From an uncultured Eubacteriales bacterium (GTDB lineage: Bacteria; Bacillota; Clostridia; Lachnospirales; Lachnospiraceae): 14,104 nucleotides of DNA. The stretch's first letter is position 1. The number at the start of each line of letters is the position of its first letter. The position numbers and the translations under genes are program-made. Positions 7,558 through 14,104 of this stretch are shown one piece after another. The notes below the pieces were generated by a model. It did not search any database and was not told the DNA's origin. It was given only the letters and a program-made list of their open reading frames with translations. The DNA lies in NCBI GenBank assembly GCA_949297565.1, contig CASFUI010000018.1, forward strand, positions 1 to 14,104, read 5' to 3'.

Positions 7558-7571
7558 GAGGAATATTGTGA
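7558..7571 (+). repeat. Right copy of 14-bp direct repeat, carrying the DUF58 ribosome binding site and GTG start
   Basis: Identical to 7424-7437. It contains GAGG (7558-7561), a 6-bp spacer and GTG (7568-7570), so the repeat itself supplies the translation start of the next gene. Confidence 0.85.
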
Positions 7572-8650
7572 GAATACGAATATTATTATATTTAATTTGT
7601 CTGGCGGGAGTTGTTGTCTTAAACTGTGTCTATGTTGATTACCAGTTTATGCTTATGCTTCTTATGTTAATAATAGTTCCGGCATTTTCATATATTATGT
7701 TTGCTGTGTCGAGAATCGGCATGAAGCTTTTTGTAAAGCTGGATAGAAACGTAGTTTCTTTAAACGATAAAATAGACATAAAGATTAAGGTTGTCAGTAA
7801 AAATCCTGTGAAACTAGCGTGGGGAAAGCTCGAAATTCAGGTGATGTATTCAAACGACAGTGGTGTTGAGACGTACAGTGCATGGGTGAACGCAGGCTCT
7901 CGCCAAGAGGTGACTGTTACTTTTACTCCTAAGCACTGCGGTACTGTAAGTGTGTGTCTGAGGAAACTCCGATTAAGAGACTGCCTGAAGTTTTTCAGAG
8001 CGGAATATGACTATAATAGTGTCAGAAAAGCAGTTGTGTTTCCGAAAAGGGTTGGCAGCGGATATGCCGGAAGAGATTATCAAAATCAGGAAGAGGATTA
8101 TATAATGTCATTTCTTGAGACAGATAATACAGAAGTCTTGGATTTAAGGAGTTTTCAGGAGGGAGACCCGATGAACAGAATTCACTGGAAACTCAGTATG
8201 AATTCGGAAGAATTAATAGTTAAGCAGTACGGAGAGGAAGTTGAAAACAGAAATTTTATTCTTGTCGATTTGACAAAGACAGATGACGGAAATTTCAGGG
8301 AAGTGCTTGATTTGATTTATCAGGCTGCTTATTCTGTGGGAAGTTTTTATGTGGAGAATAAAGCAGCGGCAAGATTTATAGTCTGGGACGGACAGGAGGA
8401 TGAGGTGCGTACTTTGGATTTTCAGGACGAGAAAAGTCTTGAAAATGCTATGTATGAGTTAATGTGTATTAAGTGTGAGAGAGCTTCACTGATGCATCTT
8501 GATTACGCCGGCGTGCAGCAGAGCATTATATCCGGTCAGAAGCCGGTGCTCATAACGGCTCAGGAATATGAGAGTGATATTTATGATATTGTCAATGTAG
8601 TAAAGGATGATTTAGAGGGTATTATAAGTGCGTTGGGCGGCGAGCGTTAA
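7568..8650 (+). CDS. DUF58 family membrane protein
   Basis: DUF58 proteins are regularly encoded beside MoxR ATPases and membrane transglutaminases; their biochemical role is unsettled, probably in the cell envelope. From the GTG at 7568 the protein has 360 residues. Two membrane helices lie at about 5-22 and 26-48, followed by a beta-rich region. The DUF58 signature RSFQEGDPMNRIHWK is at 194-208, followed by LIVKQYGEEVENRNFILVDLT, the VWA-like beginning. I chose GTG 7568 because GAGG lies six bases upstream within the duplicated 14-mer. ATG 7556 and GTG 7541 are in frame but have no ribosome binding site, and 7541 falls in the hairpin block. Without the insert, GTG would overlap the moxR stop as GTGA, a typical coupled start. 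Confidence 0.9.
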   Translation: MRIRILLYLICLAGVVVLNCVYVDYQFMLMLLMLIIVPAFSYIMFAVSRIGMKLFVKLDRNVVSLNDKIDIKIKVVSKNPVKLAWGKLEIQVMYSNDSGVETYSAWVNAGSRQEVTVTFTPKHCGTVSVCLRKLRLRDCLKFFRAEYDYNSVRKAVVFPKRVGSGYAGRDYQNQEEDYIMSFLETDNTEVLDLRSFQEGDPMNRIHWKLSMNSEELIVKQYGEEVENRNFILVDLTKTDDGNFREVLDLIYQAAYSVGSFYVENKAAARFIVWDGQEDEVRTLDFQDEKSLENAMYELMCIKCERASLMHLDYAGVQQSIISGQKPVLITAQEYESDIYDIVNVVKDDLEGIISALGGER

Positions 8651-8684
8651 AAATGTAAACAGACTGCCTCATGATGATGCTAAA

Positions 8685-8688
8685 AGGA
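8685..8688 (+). promoter_or_regulatory. Ribosome binding site favouring ATG 8699 for the transglutaminase gene
   Basis: AGGA (in AAAAGGA, 8682-8688) is 10 bp before ATG 8699 but only one base before the in-frame TTG at 8690, so the ATG is the better start. Confidence 0.6.
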
Positions 8689-8698
8689 TTTGGGTAAA

Positions 8699-11071
8699 AT
8701 GAAAGAGCACAAAATAAAAAATATTCTGATACAGACAGCAACAGCGGCAGCAGGCTCTCTCGGAATTGTGAGCGTGTTGTTTGCAAGACCTGCGGTAAAC
8801 GTTTATCCTGTTTTGATATATATAGCTGTAATAATATCCGCATGTGTTATTGTTCCATGTATAAGCATAAAAAAAATCAGCAGATGGTTTAACGCGATTT
8901 TTTGTGCGGTATCTGTTATTTTTGTTGCCGTGGCAAGTAAGACAGTTATAAGCGGTGTAAAATATATAGTTGAGGATTTGACAGAGCTGCTTTTATACGG
9001 AAGAGAGTTTGTGCGTTCGGGAAGCGATGCGTCTTCATATTCTCTTGCAAGAATTAACAGGGGAAATGCAGAGACGGCAGCGATGATAGTGTTTTCCATA
9101 CTCGTTGTATATATGGTCAGTCTGATTGTTGTATATACAAAAAGTATGGTGCTTTCTATTATTTCTATTCTTCCGCTGATGTCGCTGTTTGTTTTTTATT
9201 CGGTGATACCGTCATCTCTTACGTGTGTGCTGTGTCTGGTGTATGTGTTTGCGGTTGCGTCGCTTGACAGGAGAAGAGAGGATACAGCTCCCGCGGCGGC
9301 AGTTCTGGCAGCCGGGTTTATTGTGGGCGGAATTTTAATATTTGCAGGCACATTGAGAACGGATTATAATAGACCTCAGATTTTTGTCGAGTGGGGAGAA
9401 CAGGCAGGCGCGTTTTTCGATAATGCTATGAATATAGATAATTCCGGAGGTTTGTGGGCAAACGGCGGCACGGGAGATTCAGACGGAAGCAGCAGTCATG
9501 GAACAGTGACGCTTGGAATAACAAACGAGGGTGAGATTGGCGAGGCTGATGTTGTTGAATGGGATGATAAGCCGGTTGGAATAATATCTACGGAGTATAC
9601 GGGAAAAAGCCAGTATATAGGTATTTTTTACAGCAATTACTACTATTATGGTGAAAATGTCTGGGAGGAATCACAGGGGGTGTCTGAAACAGATTCGGCA
9701 AAACTTGATGTTCTGGCGGAAATTTTTGCGGATGAGCAGATGCGTGATTATATTTCAGGTGGCAGCGGTGATTTTGAGGACATGGTGAGGATTTACTATG
9801 TCAGCAGAAACAGCGGGGATATAGATATTGGGACAGGACGGTACATCGAGGATATAGATGAAAGCTGCATCGGCAGGATAGCGGAAATTGTAAACGGTCA
9901 CGCTCCTGTTGAGACACAGTTGAATTCCCGGCTTGTGCGGAGCATGGAAAATGCCAGAAGAAATGCGGAGAGCTTCTGTCTGGATATTGACAGCGGTCTC
10001 AAAGCAACAATAAATGAGCTCATAGGAGATATTCCGGCGACTACATTGCAGCAGAAGCTCTATTATATAGATTATGTTAGAAGTTATCTTGCAAATAATT
10101 TCGTGTATACGACAGCTCCCGGACATGTTCCTGAGGGAAGAGATGCAATCGATTATTTTTTGACCGAGAGCAGACAGGGATACTGTACATATTTTGCGAG
10201 CGCGGCCGTAATGATGTTCAGGGCAGCCGGAATTCCGGCAAGATATGTGGAAGGGTATGTAGTCCCTTCGTACAGGGTTTCGGGAGGAGCTGAGACGTCT
10301 GTCTTAAACAGGTGGGCGGAAAAATGCGGACTGGAGGATGCACCTGCTATGATTGAAGGGCGCAACACCCAGGTGAGAAATTCTGACGCTCATGCATGGG
10401 TTGAGGTTTATCTGACGGGTTACGGCTGGAGGACTGTGGAGGTTACGCCTTCAGTCAATGCGGGACGCCCGGAGGGAGACGGCATATCGGAAAATGAAAG
10501 CATAAGCCCGGATGAAGAGGAAACAATTTCTTCAGATAACGTTACAGATGATGAGTCAGATACGGCAGAAGATATGGCGGATGGCGAAAGTCAGGTGGAA
10601 GATGAAAATATAAGTTCGGAGACTGTAGACGAAGCTGATTCGTCAGGAATAACAGGCGTAGTGTGGAAAATAATAGTGATTGCACTGGCGGCGGTACTTG
10701 TTGTAATATTTATTATAAGCCGTATTATAAAAAGGAAAAAATTGGAGTTTACACTGGATTCATCGGACATTATCGGTATATACAGTGCTCTTGAGAAACT
10801 TCTCGATTATGCCGGATATGTGAGACCGGGGTATATGGATTACGAGGAATATGCGGAGTATCTTGAGAGCCGCGATTGGATATTTAAAATGTATAATATA
10901 CGTATGATGACGGATACTGTTCTTGCTGTTAATTTTGGAGGGGACAGCGTCTCAGTCGCTGACGAACAGAGAAAGAGCTTTGAAGAGTCGGCGGCAGGGC
11001 TGAGACAATGTATCTATATGCGTATGAATCCGATAAAGAGGCTTTTCGTTAAGTATATTCTTGTAATATAG
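8699..11071 (+). CDS. Transglutaminase-like membrane protein (TgpA-type layout)
   Basis: Large membrane protein completing the MoxR-DUF58-transglutaminase trio. The 790 residues begin with about six membrane helices (to ~217) and continue with an extracytoplasmic region. A transglutaminase core holds the catalytic Cys496 in GYCTYFASAAVMMFRAAGIPAR and His565 in DAHAWVEVY. An acidic Ser/Asp/Glu linker (~590-650), a last membrane helix (~652-674) and a ~115-residue cytoplasmic tail resembling DUF4129 follow. The third catalytic position, usually Asp in a WxxxDxTP motif, is Glu581 (RTVEVTPS); the catalytic outcome of that change is uncertain. The protein may be a thiol peptidase or acyltransferase acting on wall or surface proteins. 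The substrate is unknown. The 48-bp gap after the DUF58 gene has no terminator, so the genes are probably co-transcribed. Confidence 0.9.
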   Translation: MKEHKIKNILIQTATAAAGSLGIVSVLFARPAVNVYPVLIYIAVIISACVIVPCISIKKISRWFNAIFCAVSVIFVAVASKTVISGVKYIVEDLTELLLYGREFVRSGSDASSYSLARINRGNAETAAMIVFSILVVYMVSLIVVYTKSMVLSIISILPLMSLFVFYSVIPSSLTCVLCLVYVFAVASLDRRREDTAPAAAVLAAGFIVGGILIFAGTLRTDYNRPQIFVEWGEQAGAFFDNAMNIDNSGGLWANGGTGDSDGSSSHGTVTLGITNEGEIGEADVVEWDDKPVGIISTEYTGKSQYIGIFYSNYYYYGENVWEESQGVSETDSAKLDVLAEIFADEQMRDYISGGSGDFEDMVRIYYVSRNSGDIDIGTGRYIEDIDESCIGRIAEIVNGHAPVETQLNSRLVRSMENARRNAESFCLDIDSGLKATINELIGDIPATTLQQKLYYIDYVRSYLANNFVYTTAPGHVPEGRDAIDYFLTESRQGYCTYFASAAVMMFRAAGIPARYVEGYVVPSYRVSGGAETSVLNRWAEKCGLEDAPAMIEGRNTQVRNSDAHAWVEVYLTGYGWRTVEVTPSVNAGRPEGDGISENESISPDEEETISSDNVTDDESDTAEDMADGESQVEDENISSETVDEADSSGITGVVWKIIVIALAAVLVVIFIISRIIKRKKLEFTLDSSDIIGIYSALEKLLDYAGYVRPGYMDYEEYAEYLESRDWIFKMYNIRMMTDTVLAVNFGGDSVSVADEQRKSFEESAAGLRQCIYMRMNPIKRLFVKYILVI

Positions 11072-11124
11072 CGAACTTCATTTTCAGCCTTTTACGCTAT
11101 GATTATTAATGAGGTCTGGACAGT

Positions 11125-12945
11125 ATGTTTAATCTTGAGGAAGAGTTAAAAAAACTCCCGGATAAGCCGGGAGTTTATATTATGCACGATAAGATAGATA
11201 CTATAATTTATGTGGGAAAAGCAATTAGTCTGAGAAACCGCGTGCGCCAGTATTTTCGGGCAAGTACAAAGCACACGCCGAAGATTAAGAGCATGGTATC
11301 CAATATTGCTTATTTTGAATATATTATTACCGATTCAGAGCTGGAAGCGCTGGTGCTTGAGTGTAATCTTATTAAGGAGCACAGACCCAAATACAACACC
11401 ATGTTAAAGGATGACAAGACATATCCTTTTATCAAGGTTACAGTGCATGAGGCCTATCCGAGAGTGCTGTTTTCAAGGAAAATGAAGCACGGAACGGGAA
11501 GGTATTTCGGACCGTATACTTCCGCGTCCGCTGTCAAAGATACTATTGAGCTGCTTTGCAAGCTTTACAAAATAAGGACGTGCAGCCGGGTGCTGCCCAG
11601 AGACACAGGAAAGGACAGACCTTGTCTCAATTACCATATAGGACAGTGCAGCGCTCCCTGTCAGGGGTATATATCCGAGGAGGAATACAAAAAATCTGTT
11701 GATTCGGTTATTGATTTTCTCAGCGGAAATTACGCTAAAATCATTAATCAGCTGACAGAGCAGATGCAGCAGGCCGCTGATAAAATGGAATTTGAGGAGG
11801 CTGCAAAGTACAGGGATTTGATTGCAAGCGTGCGTCAGGTTGCGCAAAAGCAGAAGATTACCGCTGATGACAGCGCTGACAGGGATGTTATCGCATGCGC
11901 GTCTGACGGAACGGATGCTGTTGTACAGGTGTTTTTTATAAGAGAGGGAAAGCTTCTGGGAAGAGACCATTTTCATATGTCGGTTGCTCAGGGTGACAGC
12001 AGGAGCGAGATAATATCACAGTTTATGAAGCAGTATTACGGAGGAACGCCGTATATTCCGAAGGTTGTCATGCTTCAGGAGGAGATTGAGGACGCTCAGA
12101 TAATTGCCGACTGGCTGTCTCAGATTAAGAAGCGCAGAGTTTTAATTGTTACTCCTAAAAAGGGCGACAAGGAAAAGCTGGTGGAGCTGGCTTATAAGAA
12201 CGCCCAGATGGTGCTTATCCAGGACGGAGAGAAGATAAAGAGGGAACAGCAAAGAACTATAGGAGCTATGGAGGAGATTGCAGGATGGCTTAATCTTCCC
12301 GGCATAAGGAGAGCAGAGGCATATGATATTTCGAATACTAACGGAATTGAGTCGGTGGGCTCAATGGTGGTATTTGAGGACGGGAAGCCGAAGAAAAATG
12401 ATTACAGAAAATTTAAGATAAAGACTGTCAAGGGACCGGATGATTACAAGAGCATGCGTGAGGTGCTGACGCGCCGTTTCAAGAGAGCGCTTGAAGGCTC
12501 ATCGGGTTTTGACGTATATCCCGACCTGATTATGATGGACGGCGGAAGAGGACAGGTAAATATAGCTCTTGAGGTGCTCTCGGAGCTTGGCCTTTCAATT
12601 CCCGTCTGCGGAATGGTTAAGGATGACCGCCACAACACAAGAGGGCTGTATTATAATAATGTTGAGATACCGATTGATACGCACAGCGAGGGCTTCAAGC
12701 TGATTACGAGAGTTCAGGACGAGGCGCATAGATTTGCGATAGAGTACCACAGAAGTTTAAGGAGCAAGGTACAGGTAAATTCTGTCCTTGACGGAATACA
12801 GGGAGTTGGCCCTGCAAGGCGAAAGGCTCTTATGAGGCATTTTCAGGATATTGAGAAAATCAGAAATGCGAGTATTGAGGAGCTTCAGGAGGCGGAAGGA
12901 ATAACTCAAAAAGTAGCACAAAACATATACACATATTTCCATTAA
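11125..12945 (+). CDS. uvrC: UvrABC excinuclease subunit C
   Basis: Nucleotide excision repair nuclease that makes both incisions around a DNA lesion after loading by UvrA-UvrB. All 606 residues are present. The GIY-YIG domain starts with PGVYIM (15-20) and YVGKA (29-33). Four cysteines at 153, 167, 175 and 179 match the spacing of the UvrC iron-sulfur cluster region. The UvrB-binding UVR motif is at about 204-239 (coiled, [11 protein letters not shown]). The RNase-H-like nuclease has Asp401 (AYDISN), Asp472 (MMDGGRGQ) and His535. Two helix-hairpin-helix motifs end the protein (~553-606). GAGG at 11111-11114 precedes the ATG. The 53-bp gap after the transglutaminase gene has no terminator and only a weak TATGAT box, so its promoter is unclear. 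Confidence 0.98.
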   Translation: MFNLEEELKKLPDKPGVYIMHDKIDTIIYVGKAISLRNRVRQYFRASTKHTPKIKSMVSNIAYFEYIITDSELEALVLECNLIKEHRPKYNTMLKDDKTYPFIKVTVHEAYPRVLFSRKMKHGTGRYFGPYTSASAVKDTIELLCKLYKIRTCSRVLPRDTGKDRPCLNYHIGQCSAPCQGYISEEEYKKSVDSVIDFLSGNYAKIINQLTEQMQQAADKMEFEEAAKYRDLIASVRQVAQKQKITADDSADRDVIACASDGTDAVVQVFFIREGKLLGRDHFHMSVAQGDSRSEIISQFMKQYYGGTPYIPKVVMLQEEIEDAQIIADWLSQIKKRRVLIVTPKKGDKEKLVELAYKNAQMVLIQDGEKIKREQQRTIGAMEEIAGWLNLPGIRRAEAYDISNTNGIESVGSMVVFEDGKPKKNDYRKFKIKTVKGPDDYKSMREVLTRRFKRALEGSSGFDVYPDLIMMDGGRGQVNIALEVLSELGLSIPVCGMVKDDRHNTRGLYYNNVEIPIDTHSEGFKLITRVQDEAHRFAIEYHRSLRSKVQVNSVLDGIQGVGPARRKALMRHFQDIEKIRNASIEELQEAEGITQKVAQNIYTYFH

Positions 12946-12958
12946 AAGGGAGATGTGG
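12941..12958 (+). repeat. Left copy of an imperfect flanking repeat around the uvrC-hprK hairpin cluster
   Basis: ATTAAAA, five unrelated bases, then ATGTGG. The same arrangement occurs at 13136-13153 (13 of 18 positions equal). It overlaps the uvrC stop codon. It may be a decayed duplication, but the AT-rich sequence makes chance possible. Confidence 0.35.
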
Positions 12959-13097
12959 TATAATGTGAACAAAGTACACATTATACTTGCGCATTAATTT
13001 TTGCGTTCACCGCAAAAATTAGAGCGCTTAAAATCCGCCGGAGGCTCCATGTCCGCAAGGCGGACATGGTATAATGTTCGAAAGCATTGAGCAGTGC
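12958..13097 (+). repeat. Hairpin cluster between uvrC and hprK (second candidate intergenic element)
   Basis: The 231-bp gap holds four hairpins in series. GTATAATGTG (12958-12967) pairs with CACATTATAC (12977-12986). TAATTTTTGCG (12995-13005) pairs with CGCAAAAATTA (13011-13021), extended by GCGC/GCGC (12989-12992, 13024-13027). CCATGTCCGC (13047-13056) pairs with GCGGACATGG (13060-13069), with a 3-base loop. GCATT/AGTGC (13084-13097) is a short stem. None is followed by a good T tract, so they are poor terminators. No open frame of note lies here. The rest (13098-13163) contains GTGCA/TGCAC dyads and an AT-rich run before the hprK ribosome binding site. Confidence 0.55.
13067..13075 (+). 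promoter_or_regulatory. Extended -10-like box, possible hprK promoter
   Basis: TGGTATAAT matches the extended -10 consensus (TGnTATAAT). It sits at the right arm of the third hairpin, about 100 bp before the hprK ATG. No good -35 is seen 17 bp upstream, which extended -10 promoters can tolerate. The same TGGTATAATGT occurs at 12956-12966. Confidence 0.35.
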
Positions 13098-13135
13098 ATA
13101 AGGCGTAAGCACCTGTGGCGTGCACCGCAACAGAA

Positions 13136-13153
13136 ATTAAAAATTTTATGTGG
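13136..13153 (+). repeat. Right copy of the imperfect flanking repeat
   Basis: ATTAAAA-N5-ATGTGG, as at 12941-12958, at an offset of 195 bp. The middle five bases differ. Confidence 0.35.
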
Positions 13154-13176
13154 CAGCAGAAACGGAGGTCAATCGG

Positions 13177-14104
13177 ATGAATGGAACTGAGAGAGTAAAA
13201 CTGTCAAAGGTTATAGAGAAAATGCAGCTTAAAAATCTGACACCTGATATTGACACGTCTGGCATATGGCTTCACATGCCGGAGGTGAACAGACCGGCTT
13301 TGCAGCTTACGGGATTTTATGACCAGTTTGACAACGATAGGATACAGATAATAGGAAATGTTGAGTATTCATATCTGGCAAGTCTGTCTGAGACGGACAG
13401 ATATGAAAGATATATGCAGCTTCTTTCAAGCAATATTCCATGTCTTGTTTTTTGCAGAGACCTGGAGCCGGAGCCAAAGATTATTGAACTTGCTACAAAG
13501 TATCAGATACCTATTTTAAAATCAAAGGTTTCAACATCGGCTTTTATGGCGGAAGTAATCAGGTGGCTGAATGTACAGCTTGCACCGTGCATAGTAATTC
13601 ACGGCGTACTGGTGGACGTTTACGGCGAGGGTGTGCTTATTACGGGCGAGAGCGGTATTGGTAAGAGCGAGGCGGCGCTTGAGCTTATAAAGAGAGGTCA
13701 CCGTCTTGTGACCGATGACGCTGTTGAAATCAGAAAGGTCAGCGATGAGACACTTATCGGAACGGCGCCGGGTGTAACAAAATATTTTATAGAGCTGAGA
13801 GGCATAGGAATAATAGACGTAAAGACTCTTTTCGGCGTTGAGAGCATCAAGGAGACGCAGTCGATAGATATGGTAATAAAGCTTGAGGACTGGAACCGTG
13901 ACAGAGAGTATGACCGTCTTGGACTTGAGGAGGAATACACTGAATATCTGGGCAATAAGGTTGTATGTCATTCTCTTCCTATTCGTCCGGGACGTAATCT
14001 TGCCGTTATCGTTGAAGCTGCGGCGGTAAATCACAGACAGAAGAAAATGGGATATAACGCGGCGAAGGAGCTGTACAGAAGAGTTCAGGAAAATCTGATG
14101 CAGG
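13177..14104 (+). CDS. hprK: HPr kinase/phosphorylase (3' end cut by window)
   Basis: Bifunctional enzyme that phosphorylates and dephosphorylates Ser46 of HPr, controlling carbon catabolite repression with CcpA in Firmicutes. 309 residues are visible with no stop; family members are about 310-320 long, so only a few codons are missing. The N-terminal domain (1-~130) is followed by the kinase core. The core shows His142 in IHGVLVDVYGEGV, Walker A GESGIGKSE (157-165), Asp180-Asp181 in LVTDDAVE, and the family signature ELRGIGIIDVKTLFG (206-220). The C-terminal block SLPIRPGRNLAVIVEAAAVN follows. GGAGG at 13164-13168 is 8 bp before the ATG. The uvrC-hprK order is common in Clostridia. The 231-bp hairpin-rich gap suggests hprK may be transcribed separately here. 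Confidence 0.97.
   Translation, partial: MNGTERVKLSKVIEKMQLKNLTPDIDTSGIWLHMPEVNRPALQLTGFYDQFDNDRIQIIGNVEYSYLASLSETDRYERYMQLLSSNIPCLVFCRDLEPEPKIIELATKYQIPILKSKVSTSAFMAEVIRWLNVQLAPCIVIHGVLVDVYGEGVLITGESGIGKSEAALELIKRGHRLVTDDAVEIRKVSDETLIGTAPGVTKYFIELRGIGIIDVKTLFGVESIKETQSIDMVIKLEDWNRDREYDRLGLEEEYTEYLGNKVVCHSLPIRPGRNLAVIVEAAAVNHRQKKMGYNAAKELYRRVQENLMQ

Noticed and set aside
11075..11103. TATGAT before uvrC as a promoter
   Set aside because: The -10 is acceptable, but no -35-like hexamer is 16-18 bp upstream, so support is too weak to list.
11473..11976. A 167-codon minus-strand open frame opposite uvrC
   Set aside because: It overlaps the conserved cysteine cluster and UVR region of UvrC in antisense, so it is a shadow of the real gene.
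12958..13097. The uvrC-hprK hairpin series as a CRISPR array or a uvrC terminator
   Set aside because: There are no regularly spaced direct repeats with spacers, and none of the stems is followed by a run of T residues.
13531..14034. A 167-codon minus-strand open frame opposite hprK
   Set aside because: The + strand encodes unmistakable HprK with all motifs, and the antisense frame shows no recognisable domain.

Overview
The window looks like chromosomal DNA from a low-to-moderate-GC Firmicute, most likely a Clostridia member of the Lachnospiraceae type (Roseburia/Agathobacter/Coprococcus relatives). This rests on the clostridial butanol-dehydrogenase-type Fe-ADH, the uvrC-hprK gene order, strong GGAGG ribosome binding sites and AGA/GGA-rich codon use. 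The genus is an inference; no rRNA or marker comparison could be run. All ten recognisable genes lie on the + strand. The first and last are cut by the window edges.

Layout. (1) Positions 2-1090 hold the 3' part of a gene for an acidic protein ending in a CbxX/SpoVK-like AAA+ domain whose nucleotide-binding motifs look degenerate. It is followed after 27 bp by transketolase (1118-3106). (2) A well-formed sigma-A promoter (3134-3162) drives a monocistronic iron-containing alcohol dehydrogenase (3229-4440), closed by a long hairpin terminator (4526-4599). (3) A new promoter and an 8+8 bp inverted repeat precede an ECF sigma factor (4712-5323). This overlaps an RsiV-like membrane anti-sigma factor (5316-6422). 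Next come a MoxR AAA+ ATPase, a DUF58 protein and a membrane transglutaminase-like protein (6469-11071). The five genes are close enough to form one envelope-stress-type transcription unit. (4) uvrC (11125-12945) and an almost complete hprK (13177-14104) finish the window.

The most unusual structure is in the junctions. Between moxR and the DUF58 gene lies a 120-bp block made almost entirely of hairpins. A perfect 14-bp direct repeat flanks it and carries both the moxR stop codon and the DUF58 ribosome binding site and GTG start. The arrangement reads as a small palindromic element inserted at an overlapping stop/start junction, with the duplication restoring the translation signals. Two of its hairpins share the loop hexamer CTGATA on unrelated stems, and its arms can pair in alternative ways. 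A second hairpin cluster separates uvrC from hprK. It has three perfect 10-11 bp stems, two copies of an extended -10-like TGGTATAATGT and imperfect flanking repeats.

No tRNA, rRNA, CRISPR array, known transposase gene or recognised riboswitch was seen. Every intergenic stretch is shorter than 300 bp and is described in the entries.
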